Positions 1 to 9,486 are shown, numbered from the stretch's first letter. The stretch is DNA of 64,000 nt from Aromatoleum diolicum (GCF_012910955.1 NZ_WTVQ01000021.1:1-64000); one strand, 5' to 3'. Numbers and translations are program-made. The notes: generated from the sequence alone by a model not told the origin.

Positions 1-109
1 GGCATACAGGTTATGGGAACTAAAACAATAGGGGACAGACCACGATTTTCCTTCATGGATCCATGCGGCGGGGTGAGTTCGACGTTCACGCTTGCGCGTT
101 CGTCATCAC

Positions 110-1392
110 CTAATGCGGATTACCCGTGGATGGATGCATCCCCTCTCCCTTTCCCGATCCGCGCAGCAGATCGTCGACGACGAATCGGCCGCCTGAAATC
201 ACCAGCTCGGGGTACTCGAGGCGCTTGAGGGCGTGCAGCGGGTTGCCCCGCACGGCGACGAGGTCGGCCGGGGCTCCGGGGACGAGCTGGCCGAGCGGGG
301 CCATTCCCAGATGTTCCCCCGCCTTGCCCGTGGCGGCCGCCAGGACGGCCTCGGAAGCTTGCCGTGCGAGGCGTGCATCATGAGTTCCAGTTCGCGTGCG
401 TTGATGCCCCAGGGCAGCTCGGTGTGGGCCATGTCGGTGCCGTAGAGCAAAGTCCCGCCGCGCGCGACGAACTCGCGCGTGTTGACGAGAACGCCGCTGC
501 AGGGGGACAGCGTGTCGAGGGCGCCGACGATCCGCACGCCCGCATCGACGGCCCGCGCGATGATGTCCTCGGGCAGGGCTTCGCAGGGCATGTGTGCCCA
601 TTCATCGACCGCGGCGTCGAGTGCGAGGCGGGCACCCGTGGCGTTGCTGAGGTGCGCCGACACCTTGCGGCCGCGGGCGTGCGCCTCGCGGACGATGGCC
701 TTCAACACGTCGGGCGCGAGCAGCGGCCACGGCGGCGGCACGCGCGCTGCGTGCTGGCTCCACGGGGCGCCCGGGGAGCCGCCGGGTTCGAGGGCGATCT
801 TGATCACGGACGCGCCGGCATCGACGAGGTGGCGCACGACCTTGCGCGCCTGTTCGACGTCTGCGACTTCGACCGCGAGGGCGCTGGCGTCGCCATGGCC
901 GTGGCCCCCTCCCCCGGCCCACACCGGCAGCGGATAACCGTGCGGCGGCGTGAGGATCGGGCCGGCGCTGAGCTGCCGCAGGCTGCCGTTGCCGCCAGCC
1001 GGCGGCCGCGCCGGGCCGGTGAGGTCGCGCACCGTGGTCGTGCCGTGGCGCAGCACCGTCGCGGGCGGGACACCCTGGACGGCGACGTGCCCGTGCAGGT
1101 CGATGAAGCCGGGAAGCAGGGTCGCGCCGGCGAGGACATGGCGGCGCGCGGCCGGCAGCGTCGCGGCCGGGCCGACGGCGGTGATCACCGCGCCCCGCAC
1201 GACGCCATAGCCTTCGCGCATCGTATGGCCGTCGAAAACGCGGTCCGGGATCAGGACGTACTCGTCGGTGGCGGGCGTCGTGCCGCCGGCTTGCTCCGCC
1301 CGGACGGGTGCGGGAAGGCCGCTGATCAGGGCCACGGTGGCCAGGGCCGGCGCGGTCCGCGTGAGGACGGCGCGGAAGACTGGGGTGCGCAT
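110..1392 (-). pseudogene. Exported amidohydrolase, frameshifted
   Basis: The gene reads as a metal-dependent amidohydrolase with an N-terminal signal peptide (about 30 residues ending ALA/VRA-like). An HGH metal motif follows the LPGFIDLHGH segment, and a later YGTDMAHTELPWG segment is typical of the family. The frame beginning at ATG 1392 keeps family-like sequence down to about position 375. From there the family-like C-terminus (the part with LGQLVPGAPADLVAVRGNPL) continues in another frame to the stop at 110. Comparison with the usual family pattern (ELxLMxxAGL) suggests a loss of about four bases near 369-376, which is inference. It stands alone, transcribed away from the hydratase pair that follows. 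It is either a decayed gene or a sequencing error. The substrate is unknown; imidazolonepropionase- or prolidase-like amidohydrolases are the nearest kind. Confidence 0.75.
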
Positions 1393-1759
1393 GATCTCGC
1401 CTCCGCAAGGGCGTGTTTCTATATATAGCCCATTGCGGCGCGTCGGCCCGGGCGATGACGGGCGCCGAATACGGGGCCGACAACCCGTTCGCGATCGCGG
1501 CCGGCACGGTCGGCGGCCGCTGCGCGGACAAGGCCCGCTACGTCCTGTGCCACCGCGCGCGGGAAATAGCGGACAGACAACGGTGCTGGTCGGCGGATCG
1601 GGCATGTGCTTCAGCGGCATTGCCGTGGCGACACGATTGGTTGATATACAATTGTTGCTGTTACCACTATTATCACAGCTACATTTCCGTGCCGGCCACA
1701 TTCCTGTCCGGCACATCGCAAACCGAAGACGCGCGCCGCATGCGCTTCAGGGAGTCACG
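1393..1759. promoter_or_regulatory. Divergent intergenic region, weak promoter candidate
   Basis: This gap separates the minus-strand amidohydrolase from the plus-strand hydratase. The stretch from 1636 to 1685 is clearly more AT-rich than its surroundings and contains TTGATA (1641-1646) followed 18 bases later by CACTAT (1665-1670), a plausible but weak sigma-70 promoter for the hydratase/dehydrogenase pair. No TetR-type inverted repeat like those of the neighbouring block is present. No convincing small gene was seen. Confidence 0.3.
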
Positions 1760-2533
1760 ATGAGCGACGAGGTCATTCTCGAACGCCCGCAGTCCGGCAT
1801 TGCGCTGCTGCGGCTCAACCGCCCCGAGGCGCGCAATGCACTGAGCCAGGCGCTGCGGCTCGCGCTCGCCGAGCATTTCACCGCGCTCGGCGCCGATCCC
1901 GAGGTCCGCTGCATCGTGCTGACGGGCAGTGAGCGCGTCTTCGCCGCGGGTGCCGACATCCGCGATCTGGCCGAACGCAGCGCGATCGACATGATGATGC
2001 GCAACACGCATCGCCTGTGGCAGGCGATCGCGTCCTGCCCGAAGCCGGTCATCGCCGCGGTCAATGGCCTCGCGCTCGGCGGCGGCTGCGAATTGGCAAT
2101 GCACGCGGACATCATCATCGCCGGCGAGGGCGCATCCTTCGGCCAGCCCGAGGTGCGCATCGGCATCATGCCCGGTGCCGGCGGCACGCAACGCCTGACG
2201 CGCGCGGTCGGCAAGTTCCGCGCGATGAAGATGGTGCTCACCGGCCAGCCGGTCGGTGCCCGCGAGGCGCTGGGCATGGGACTCGCCAGCGAAGTCGTCG
2301 CCGACGGGCAGGTGCTCGCGCGCGCGCTCGAGCTTGCTGCGGAGATCGCCGCGCTGCCGCCGCTCGCCGTCATGCAGATCAAGGAAGTGGTGCTCGCGGG
2401 CCAGGACGCCTCGCTCGAGGCCGCGCTGATGCTCGAACGCAAGGCCTTCCAGCTGCTGTTCGCGAGCGCGGACCAGAAAGAAGGCATGCGTGCCTTTCTC
2501 GACAAGCGCAAACCCGATTATCAAGGACGCTGA
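1760..2533 (+). CDS. Enoyl-CoA hydratase/isomerase (crotonase family)
   Basis: This is a 257-residue crotonase-fold enzyme expected to hydrate trans-2-enoyl-CoA to 3-hydroxyacyl-CoA in the cytoplasm. The oxyanion-hole segments are visible (FAAGADI near 61-67 and ALGGGCEL near 105-112), and both catalytic glutamates are present, Glu111 and Glu131 (in FGQPE). Length is normal for the family. The ATG at 1760 is preceded by GGGAGTCACG, a fair ribosome binding site. It ends three bases before a 3-hydroxyacyl-CoA dehydrogenase, so the two form an operon that performs successive beta-oxidation steps. It resembles PaaF-type hydratases of aromatic lower pathways. Acyl substrate not determined. Confidence 0.9.
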   Translation: MSDEVILERPQSGIALLRLNRPEARNALSQALRLALAEHFTALGADPEVRCIVLTGSERVFAAGADIRDLAERSAIDMMMRNTHRLWQAIASCPKPVIAAVNGLALGGGCELAMHADIIIAGEGASFGQPEVRIGIMPGAGGTQRLTRAVGKFRAMKMVLTGQPVGAREALGMGLASEVVADGQVLARALELAAEIAALPPLAVMQIKEVVLAGQDASLEAALMLERKAFQLLFASADQKEGMRAFLDKRKPDYQGR

Positions 2534-2536
2534 ACC

Positions 2537-4057
2537 ATGCTGGACACCACCCGCAACGACCTGCAGCTCGGCGTCGTCGGCACCGGCCTGATGGGCCGCG
2601 GCATCGCGCAGATCGCCGTGCAGGGCGGCATCCGCGTGCTGCTGCACGATGCCCGCCCCGAGGCAGCCGGCGAGGCGCGCGACGCGATCGCCCAGACGCT
2701 CGCCACGCTCGCCGCCAAGGGCAAGATCGCCAGCGCCGACGCCGTGGCGGCCACCGCACGCCTCGCCACCGCCGACGCGCTGGAGGGGCTCGCGGACTGC
2801 GACGTCGTCGTCGAAGCGATCGTCGAGCAGCTCGAGGCCAAGCGCGAACTGTTCCGGCGCCTCGAAGACATTGTCGGCGCGACCTGCATTCTCGCGACCA
2901 ACACTTCCTCGCTGTCGGTGACGGCGATCGCCGCCGGCTGCCGCCTGCCGGGCCGCGTCGCGGGCTTCCATTTCTTCAGCCCGGTGCCGCTGATGAAGAT
3001 CGTCGAGGTCATCGACGGAGCGCTCAGCGAGCCCTGGGTTGGCGATGCGCTCACGGCGCTGGCGCAGCGCACCGGGCACACGCCGGTGCGCGCGCAGGAT
3101 ACCCCGGGCTTTGTCGTCAATCACGCCGGGCGCGGCTACGGCACCGAGGCGCTGCGTATTCTCGGCGAGGGCATCACCGACTTCGCCGCCATCGACCGCA
3201 TCCTGCGCGAGTCCGCCGGTTTCCGCATGGGGCCGTTCGAGCTGCTGGACCTCACCGGGCTCGATGTCTCGCATCCGGTGATGGAGTCGATCTACGACCA
3301 GTACTACCAGGAGCCGCGCTTCCGCCCGTCGCCGATCACGCGCCAGCGACTCGCCGCCGGTCTGCTCGGGCGCAAGAGCGGGCGCGGCTTCTACACCTAT
3401 CGCGAGGGCAAGGCGGAAGTCCCGCCCGCGGAGGCGCCGCCGCCAGCGACTGGCGCGCCGGTATGGCTGAGCCGGCGCAACGCCGCTGCGGCCGAGCGCG
3501 TTGCGGCGCTGCTCGAACACCTCGGCGCAACGCTCGATCGCGGCGAGCGGCCCGGCGCCGACGCCGTGTGCCTGGTGCTGCCGATCGGCGAGGATGCAAC
3601 CACCGCCGCGCTCGCCGAAGGGCTGGACCCGGCGCGCACGCTGGCACTCGATGCGCTCGCGCTCGACGGCCACCGCACGCTGATGCGCACACCGCTGACG
3701 ACCCGCGCGATGCGCGACGCCGCCTGGGGCCTGCTCGCGTCCGACGGCACGCCGGTCACGGTGATCAATGACAGCCCGGGTTTTGTCGCGCAGCGCGTGC
3801 TCGCGATGATCGTGAACATCGGCTGCGACATTGCACAGCAGGGCATCGCAACGCCGTCCGACATCGACCGCGCGGTAACGCTCGGTCTGGGCTACCCGAA
3901 GGGGCCGCTGACGCTGGGCGACGCGCTCGGCGCGGCGACGGTGCTGGAGATCCTCGACGCGATGCACACCTTCTATCGCGACCCGCGCTACCGGCCCAGC
4001 CCATGGCTGATCCGCCGCGCCCGGCTCGGCGTATCGCTGCTAACCGCCGATCACTGA
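2537..4057 (+). CDS. 3-hydroxyacyl-CoA dehydrogenase, two C-terminal domains (PaaH-like)
   Basis: It oxidises 3-hydroxyacyl-CoA to 3-oxoacyl-CoA with NAD+. The 506-residue chain starts with a Rossmann domain (GTGLMG at 15-20), carries the NTSSLS motif (121-126) and the catalytic His144 in HFFSPVP. It then has two copies of the helical 3HCDH C-terminal domain, one from about residue 185 and one from about 410 (each begins with a DTPGFVVN or DSPGFVAQ segment). This duplicated architecture and length match the PaaH-type 3-hydroxyadipyl-CoA dehydrogenases. It lies 3 bp behind the hydratase. A second, independent copy of this architecture lies at 22.6-24.2 kb. Assignment to the reductase-pathway beta-oxidation is inferred from context. 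Confidence 0.9.
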   Translation: MLDTTRNDLQLGVVGTGLMGRGIAQIAVQGGIRVLLHDARPEAAGEARDAIAQTLATLAAKGKIASADAVAATARLATADALEGLADCDVVVEAIVEQLEAKRELFRRLEDIVGATCILATNTSSLSVTAIAAGCRLPGRVAGFHFFSPVPLMKIVEVIDGALSEPWVGDALTALAQRTGHTPVRAQDTPGFVVNHAGRGYGTEALRILGEGITDFAAIDRILRESAGFRMGPFELLDLTGLDVSHPVMESIYDQYYQEPRFRPSPITRQRLAAGLLGRKSGRGFYTYREGKAEVPPAEAPPPATGAPVWLSRRNAAAAERVAALLEHLGATLDRGERPGADAVCLVLPIGEDATTAALAEGLDPARTLALDALALDGHRTLMRTPLTTRAMRDAAWGLLASDGTPVTVINDSPGFVAQRVLAMIVNIGCDIAQQGIATPSDIDRAVTLGLGYPKGPLTLGDALGAATVLEILDAMHTFYRDPRYRPSPWLIRRARLGVSLLTADH

Positions 4058-4121
4058 TCGACGCCGTCGGCCCGGCCTATGCAGGGGCGGCGGCGCGAGC
4101 GCAATCAGCGCCGCACGAGGC

Positions 4122-4805
4122 TCAATCCGCCCCCCGCAGCACCGTGCCGGCGCTTTGCGGAACACGCGACATCGCCGTCTTGCCCTTCGCGGTGAGGAAG
4201 GGCTCGACCAGCAGTTGCAGGCCTTCATCGACATATTCGGCCAGCGTATAGCGGTCGCAAAACGCCCAGTGCTTCAGGGCCCAGGCGTGCGCGAACATGA
4301 CGCATTGATAGGAGAGGAGATACTCGTTGATCGGGCGCATGTAACCGCCTGTGGTGCAGGCGCGAATCGCTTTCTCGATCAGGCGGTTGGTTCGGGTTTC
4401 GCCGTCCTTGATGAGGCCGCGCCGATCCGGGCGCAGTGACTTGGTCGATCGGTATGCCAGCACCGTCGCCTCGCGCTGCGAATCGACGATCGCGCAGTAC
4501 GCCCATACGGCCCGGCACAGCCGTTCGACCGGATGCGACACGCCTTCGAGTTGCCGGGGAATCTCATTTTCGTATGTATCAAGCACGTTCTTCAGCGTCA
4601 GGAACAGGATGTCGTCCTTTTCACCGAAGTATTGGTAGATCAGGCCGGTGCTGACCTTGGCCTCGCGGGCGATCTGCAAAATCGTCGTCGTGTAGTAGCC
4701 CTCCTCGGAAAAGAGCTTCGTCGCCGCACGAATAATCTGCTGACGCCGCTCCCCGACCAACTTCGGGTCGGTCACCACACTCTTGACGCTTTCTGCTGAA
4801 CTCAT
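4122..4805 (-). CDS. TetR/AcrR family transcriptional regulator
   Basis: This 227-residue protein has a TetR DNA-binding domain at about residues 20-66, with a helix-turn-helix around TTTILQIAREAKVSTGLIYQYF-type sequence (39-60), and a ligand-binding C-terminal domain. It is the only regulator in the minus-strand reductase block, and the last gene of it. ATG 4805 was chosen because the conserved domain starts about 17 residues later; upstream in-frame codons look non-coding. TetR proteins usually repress catabolic genes until an acyl- or aroyl-CoA effector binds. The six TGAnTGA-N4-TCAnTCA repeats in the block are its best candidate operators. None lies in front of its own gene, so autoregulation by that motif is not supported. 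It converges with the dehydrogenase ending at 4057. Confidence 0.9.
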   Translation of the reverse strand: MSSAESVKSVVTDPKLVGERRQQIIRAATKLFSEEGYYTTTILQIAREAKVSTGLIYQYFGEKDDILFLTLKNVLDTYENEIPRQLEGVSHPVERLCRAVWAYCAIVDSQREATVLAYRSTKSLRPDRRGLIKDGETRTNRLIEKAIRACTTGGYMRPINEYLLSYQCVMFAHAWALKHWAFCDRYTLAEYVDEGLQLLVEPFLTAKGKTAMSRVPQSAGTVLRGAD

Positions 4806-4991
4806 GATCGTTCCTCGGGATTGCGATTGCCACAGCTGTCCGGAATCGAACCGGACGCCGTATTGTGCCACCACTGCACGACAGTTTCCGCCTTCGGCCT
4901 TCGGCATCACGCCTGCCCGGACCGGTGCCGGTGCTGACGATCCAGCTCGGCGGCTTGCGCCGCCCACCGGAGCGGTAGCGCCCGTTCACTA

Positions 4992-5747
4992 TCACTGCTT
5001 GTCGAGAAAGCGCTGCACCCGTTGCTGGGTCTCGGCATCGGCGAGCAGCGCCGCACTGCCGGCAAGTTCGACCTCGAAGCCGTCCTCCGCCCCGTCGACC
5101 GCCACCGCGATGCAGTGCTTGCATTCCGCCAACGCCGCGCCGGGCAGCGCGGCGATGCGCTCGACCAGCGCCCGCGCGGTCGATTCCAGCGCCGCCGCGG
5201 GAGCGACCCAGTGCGCGCAGCCGAGCGCGACAGCGTCGGCGCCGCCGATGACTTCGGCGCCGAGAATCAGGCGCCTGGCGACGGCGTCGCCACAGATGCG
5301 GGTCATGCGCTGCGTGCCGCCCGCGGCCGGCAGCAATCCGAGCTGCGCCTCCGGCAGGCCGATCTTCGCGGTGTCGGCAACGACACGCAAATCGCACGCA
5401 AGCGCGAGTTCGAATCCTCCCCCCAGCGCCGCGCCGCCGATCTCGGCGACCGACACCTGCGGCAGCCGCTCGAGCCGCGCGTAGACCTGCTGCATCCGGC
5501 GGGTCATCGCAATCATCTGCTTGCGCCCTTCCTCGCTGCCGTACAGGGAGCGAATCAGCTCGAGATCCGCGCCGGCACAGAACAGGCGTTCGCGGCTGCG
5601 AATCCACAGCACGCTCACACGCGGCATCCGTTCGAGCTCGGCCAGAATCCGGTCGAGTTGCTCGATCCATTCTTCGTTGATCGCATTGACCGGCGCGCGG
5701 CACAGCGTGACGGTCGCAACCGAAGCTTCGATAGTCAGCGAAATCAT
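4992..5747 (-). CDS. Enoyl-CoA hydratase/isomerase
   Basis: A 251-residue crotonase-family protein. The oxyanion loops are seen as LFCAGADLEL (about 55-64) and ALGGGFEL (107-114), with both catalytic glutamates conserved (Glu113 and Glu133 in LPEAQLG). This makes a genuine hydratase or a ring/isomer-acting relative likely. It is the second of three crotonases in the first 7 kb. It precedes the TetR gene on the same strand by 186 bp and follows the next crotonase with a 250 bp gap, in which no operator repeat was found. ATG 5747 follows a weak GAGGGACTT-like site. In bzd/bcr pathways, crotonase relatives perform dienoyl-CoA hydration and oxo-ring hydrolysis; which role this one has cannot be read from sequence. 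Confidence 0.85.
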   Translation of the reverse strand: MISLTIEASVATVTLCRAPVNAINEEWIEQLDRILAELERMPRVSVLWIRSRERLFCAGADLELIRSLYGSEEGRKQMIAMTRRMQQVYARLERLPQVSVAEIGGAALGGGFELALACDLRVVADTAKIGLPEAQLGLLPAAGGTQRMTRICGDAVARRLILGAEVIGGADAVALGCAHWVAPAAALESTARALVERIAALPGAALAECKHCIAVAVDGAEDGFEVELAGSAALLADAETQQRVQRFLDKQ

Positions 5748-5997
5748 AAGTCCCTCGCGATAAGTCCCACGGTGCCGCCGAACCGCTGGATCGCGGCACG
5801 GCGGCGAGCATAAAAACGGGGCATCGCCGGCGTGTGCGGGCAACAGAGGAGGTGAGCAGCGAAATATCGCGCACACCGTTTGATGCGATGCCCCCGAAAG
5901 CGGATCGCCGGGCTCCGGCGCAGCCGCGCTGTGTGCGGCCATGTTTCTTCGGACCCCCGCTGCCACGCAGGCAGCGGGTCACTTCACCAGCTACGGC

Positions 5998-6816
5998 TCA
6001 ATTCCCTTCGAACTTCGGCACCTGCTTGTTCACGAACGCGTTGTAGGCGCGCTCGAAATCCTTCGTCTTCATGCAGATCGCCTGCGCCTCGGCCTCGGTC
6101 TCGAGCGCTTGCTCGATCGTCTGGTTCCATTCCTGATGCAAGCACTTCTTCGTCATCGAATGCGCGAACGCCGGGCCGTTGGCGAGCGACAGGGCCATCT
6201 CCTGTGCTTTCGCCAGCACCTTCTCGGCCGGGACGACGTCATTGAAGTAACCCCAGGCGCGGCCTTCCTCGGCGCTCATTGAGCGGCCGGTGTACAGCAA
6301 CTCGGAGGCGCGCCCCTGGCCGATGATGCGCGGCAGGATGCTGCACGCGCCCATGTCGCATCCGGCCAGGCCGACGCGCACGAACAGGAACGCGGTCTTG
6401 GCCTCGGGGGTCGCGTAACGCATGTCGGAGGCCATCGAGATGATCGCGCCGGCACCGGCGCAAATGCCGTCGACCGCCGAAATGATCGGCTGCGGGCAGT
6501 TGCGCATTTCCTTGACGAGGTTGCCGGTCATGCGCGTGAAGGCGAGCAGGCCGTCCATGTCCATGCGCGTGAGCGGGCCGATGATGTCGTGCACGTCGCC
6601 GCCCGAGCAGAAGTTGCCGCCGGCGCCGGTGATCACGACGACGCGCACGTCTTCAGCATATTGAAGCTTGATGAAGGTGTCGCGCAGCTCGGCGTAACTC
6701 TCGAAGGTCAGCGGGTTCTTGCGCTCCGGGCGGTTTAGCGTAATCGTCGCGACGCGGTCGGCCACTTCGAGTTTGAAATGCTCGGGATGCCAGTCGGCGG
6801 CTTTCAACTTGTACAT
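5998..6816 (-). CDS. Crotonase-family protein lacking the usual catalytic glutamates
   Basis: A 272-residue crotonase-fold protein. The start at 6816 is chosen because AGGAGAATCTC directly precedes that ATG. An in-frame ATG at 6873 would put the coding start inside an operator-like repeat. The CoA-binding loop (FCSGGDV, 69-75) is intact. At the two positions where hydratases have glutamate this protein has Ile125 (GAGAIIS) and Arg147 (FLFVRVG), while Asp154 in CDMGAC is a possible alternative acid. The C-terminus ([12 protein letters not shown]) resembles crotonases found near benzoate-CoA-ligase-family genes. It may be an isomerase, hydrolase or ring-acting lyase rather than a classical hydratase. 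It lies 57 bp downstream of the SDR gene. Confidence 0.85.
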   Translation of the reverse strand: MYKLKAADWHPEHFKLEVADRVATITLNRPERKNPLTFESYAELRDTFIKLQYAEDVRVVVITGAGGNFCSGGDVHDIIGPLTRMDMDGLLAFTRMTGNLVKEMRNCPQPIISAVDGICAGAGAIISMASDMRYATPEAKTAFLFVRVGLAGCDMGACSILPRIIGQGRASELLYTGRSMSAEEGRAWGYFNDVVPAEKVLAKAQEMALSLANGPAFAHSMTKKCLHQEWNQTIEQALETEAEAQAICMKTKDFERAYNAFVNKQVPKFEGN

Positions 6817-6854
6817 GAGATTCTCCTGAGGATGGACTGCCTGAAAACGTGCAT

Positions 6855-6872
6855 TGAATGAATCGTCACTCA
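6855..6872. promoter_or_regulatory. Operator-like repeat A (TGAATGA-ATCG-TCACTCA)
   Basis: The site fits the consensus TGAnTGA-N4-TCAnTCA exactly. It lies in the 57 bp between the SDR gene (stop at 6874) and the start of the crotonase at 6816. This suggests that the crotonase has its own regulated promoter or that the repressor acts as a block within the operon. Binding by the TetR protein at 4.1-4.8 kb is inference. Confidence 0.6.
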
Positions 6873-6873
6873 T

Positions 6874-7620
6874 TTAGCCGGCCAGCGTCAGGCCACCGCT
6901 GACGCTGATGACCTGGCCGGTGATGAAGCTCGCCCGGTCGCTGGCGAAGAACAGCACCGCATCGGCGAGTTCAGACGGTTTTGCGAGGCGGCGCATCGGG
7001 GTCGCCTTGACGAAGGCCTCGCGGTGTTTCTCCGGCACCGCCTGCAGCAGCGGCGTGTCGGTCGGTCCCGGGCACACGCAATTGACGTTGATGGCGTAAC
7101 GCGCCACTTCGCGCGCGAGCGACTTCGTGAACGCGATCGCGCCGCCCTTGGCACCGGAATACACGGTCTCGCCCAGGCTGCCGACGCGCCCCGCGTCACT
7201 CGAGACGGTGACGATCTTGCCCGAACCGCGCTCGATCATCTGCGGCAGGAAGGCGTGCGAGACGGCGATCGGGCCGAGCAGGTTCAGGTCGATGACCTTG
7301 CGCCAGAAGTCCGGCGTGTTCTCCATGAACGGCTGGATCTTGCCCCAGCCGGCGACGTTCGCGACGATGTCGATCTGCGGCCGGCGGCGGTACGCCTCGT
7401 CCCGGAACGCGGTGATCGAATCGAGATCGGTTACGTCGAGGCGGATGAATTCGACGCCGAGATGCTGTTCGGCCAGCGCGCCGGCCGCCGCCGCGCCCTT
7501 GCTCTCGTCGATGTCGCCGATCAATACGTAAGCACCTGCCCGGGCCAGCGTTTCCGCCGTCGCCAGTCCGATCCCCGATGCGCCGCCCGTGACTACTGCC
7601 GTTTTGCCTGCAAGGTTCAT
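6874..7620 (-). CDS. SDR-family dehydrogenase (NAD(P)-dependent)
   Basis: A classical short-chain dehydrogenase of 248 residues. The TGGASGIG cofactor motif is at 11-18, the catalytic serine near 140, and the YxxxK pair at Tyr154/Lys158. It should oxidise or reduce a hydroxyl/keto group on a CoA thioester. In the standard benzoyl-CoA pathway the hydroxy-ring dehydrogenase is a zinc alcohol dehydrogenase, and none is present here, so this SDR or the one at 14 kb may take that step (inference). ATG 7620 has AGGAGG ten bases upstream; a GTG at 7629 lies too close to that site. Operator repeat B sits about 125 bp upstream. Confidence 0.9.
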   Translation of the reverse strand: MNLAGKTAVVTGGASGIGLATAETLARAGAYVLIGDIDESKGAAAAGALAEQHLGVEFIRLDVTDLDSITAFRDEAYRRRPQIDIVANVAGWGKIQPFMENTPDFWRKVIDLNLLGPIAVSHAFLPQMIERGSGKIVTVSSDAGRVGSLGETVYSGAKGGAIAFTKSLAREVARYAINVNCVCPGPTDTPLLQAVPEKHREAFVKATPMRRLAKPSELADAVLFFASDRASFITGQVISVSGGLTLAG

Positions 7621-7745
7621 TTTCTTCACGCCTCCTGATTAACCAGTCTTTCGCCCGTGGGGTCTCCAGACGTCCGCTCCGGTCGCTGCCGACCCCGCTA
7701 CCGACAAGCGCCGCCTCGATCGTTCCGGAAGCGCCGTTGCTTAAA

Positions 7746-7763
7746 TGAATGATTGTTCAGTCA
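7746..7763. promoter_or_regulatory. Operator-like repeat B (TGAATGA-TTGT-TCAGTCA)
   Basis: An exact match to TGAnTGA-N4-TCAnTCA, extended by a further GTCAATCA to 7771. It lies in the 294 bp gap between the ligase gene (stop at 7915) and the SDR gene (start 7620), where a promoter for the SDR-crotonase unit is expected. The rest of this gap holds no other gene that I can support. Confidence 0.65.
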
Positions 7764-7914
7764 GTCAATCAAGTCAACCCCCTGCGCTCGGATTGTTGAA
7801 AATTGCCTGCAGAGTCCGCTGCCGGCCTGGCGATGGCGCCGCCACGCAGGTCGACGTCATTACCTCGCCGCAGGGCTGAACGAGGCGCCCGCGTGACGCC
7901 TGCCCGGCCGCGTT

Positions 7915-9486
7915 CTAAGCGGCCGACTTCATCAGTTCGCGCAGGCGGAATTTCTGGATCTTGCCGGTGGCCGTGCGCGGCAGTTCATCGACGAACCGGA
8001 TCGTGCGCGGACATTTGTAGATCGACAGGTTCGCCATCAGCGTATCGAGCAGCTGCGCGGACAGCCGCGTCGGGCTTGCCGACGGATCCTTGGCGACGGC
8101 GACCAGCACCAGACGCGTCAGGCCGTCGTCCTGCGGGACGCCGACGACGACGGCCTCGGAGATGCCCGGCGCGGTCATCGCACAGGACTCGATTTCCGAC
8201 GGGCTCACCCATTGCCCCGAGATCTTGAGCATGTCATCGGCACGCCCGCAGTGATACCAGTAACCGTCGCGATCGAAACTGAACATGTCGCCGGGGTAGT
8301 ACCAGCCATCGCGCAGGGCCTTCGCGGTCTGCTCGGGCTGCTTCCAGTAACCGGCGAACTGCGACGGCGTCCTGATCGCGATCAAGCCCGGCGCGTCCGG
8401 CGTGACGATCTCGTTGCCGGCTTCATCGACGAGACGCACCTCGGCCCAGGGAACTTTCTTGCCGCAGGAACCCGGCCTCTGTTCGCCGCCGTCGTTGACG
8501 AGAAACAGGAAGATCGTTTCCGACGCCCCGATGCCGTCGATGATCGGTTTGCCGAACGCTTCGCGCCAGCGGTGGTATAGCGTTTCGGGAAGCTTCTCGC
8601 CGGCCGACAGAAAATGGCGGATGCGGCCAAAAGCGGGCGACTCGGCGGCGCCATCGCGCAGCAGGTTGCGGTACATCACCGGCGTGCTGAAGAGCAGCGT
8701 CGGTGCGTGACGTTCGATGACCTCGATGATCATTTCCGGGTCCGGCCACCCCGGCGCGACGATGACGGTGGCCCCGCAGCGCAGCCCCCCCATCAGCGAA
8801 TGGCCGAGCGCCCAGCCGAAGAACATCTTCGACGTCGTGAAGATGCGGTCTCCCGGACCCGCGCCGAAGTACTCGCGCTCCATGCGGTCGGCGATCAGCA
8901 CGCACGCGTGCGTATGCAGGACCGCCTTCGGACGCCCCGTGGTGCCCGACGAATAGACCCAGAACGCAATGTCTTCGGGCGCCGCGGGCACCGAGGCGAG
9001 CGCGTCCCCGTAGCCTTCGAGGAAACGCTCGAGCGACACCGTCCCGCCCGTCGCCTCGCCCCCGCGCACGACGACCTGCGGCCGCTCGACCAAGTCCCTG
9101 GCGATTTCCAGATAGAGGTGCAGGAACTCGGCGTCGATGAAGAGCACCCGGCAGGCGCTGTCCTCGATCACGTAGCGCACGTCGCGCGGCGCGAGCCGCA
9201 CGTTGAGCGCCACCGAGACCGCGCCGATACGCATCGCGCCAAGATAGGCGGCGACCATTTCGGGCGAGTCGTCCATCAGGAACAGCACCCGGTCGGCGGG
9301 GACGACGCCGTGGCCGGCCATCGCGTTGCCGCTGCGATTGACCATCGCGTCGAGTTCGCGATAGCTCACCGAGCGGTCGCCACTGAGGATCGCCGGCTGC
9401 TCGCCGAGTCCGAGGGAAAGAGGGGGGCCGATGATTTCGTCGGCGGCGTTCATCACTCCATATCGCGCGGTATTCTCAAAGCTCAT
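7915..9486 (-). CDS. Benzoate-CoA ligase family aryl/acyl-CoA synthetase
   Basis: A 523-residue AMP-forming ligase that would couple an aromatic or cyclic acid to CoA using ATP. Visible are the P-loop-like YSSGTTGRPK segment (core A3 motif), the YPGDMFSFDRDGYWYHCGRADDM-type hinge region (A8), and the C-terminal catalytic lysine, Lys509 in TATGKIQK. It belongs to the same family as the BclA-type enzyme at 31.3 kb but is clearly divergent, which suggests a substrate other than benzoate, such as a substituted benzoate. ATG 9486 has GGAGCAG seven bases upstream. It is the last gene behind the TRAP transporter, separated from it by a terminator-like hairpin. Confidence 0.88.
   Translation of the reverse strand: MSFENTARYGVMNAADEIIGPPLSLGLGEQPAILSGDRSVSYRELDAMVNRSGNAMAGHGVVPADRVLFLMDDSPEMVAAYLGAMRIGAVSVALNVRLAPRDVRYVIEDSACRVLFIDAEFLHLYLEIARDLVERPQVVVRGGEATGGTVSLERFLEGYGDALASVPAAPEDIAFWVYSSGTTGRPKAVLHTHACVLIADRMEREYFGAGPGDRIFTTSKMFFGWALGHSLMGGLRCGATVIVAPGWPDPEMIIEVIERHAPTLLFSTPVMYRNLLRDGAAESPAFGRIRHFLSAGEKLPETLYHRWREAFGKPIIDGIGASETIFLFLVNDGGEQRPGSCGKKVPWAEVRLVDEAGNEIVTPDAPGLIAIRTPSQFAGYWKQPEQTAKALRDGWYYPGDMFSFDRDGYWYHCGRADDMLKISGQWVSPSEIESCAMTAPGISEAVVVGVPQDDGLTRLVLVAVAKDPSASPTRLSAQLLDTLMANLSIYKCPRTIRFVDELPRTATGKIQKFRLRELMKSAA

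Noticed and set aside
1679-3967. A 762-codon minus-strand open frame opposite the hydratase and dehydrogenase genes
   Set aside because: It covers two well-defined crotonase and 3HCDH genes on the other strand and shows no domain.
6817-6873. Extension of the crotonase gene to ATG 6873
   Set aside because: The extra 19 residues would be encoded by an operator-like repeat, and the strong ribosome binding site lies directly before ATG 6816.
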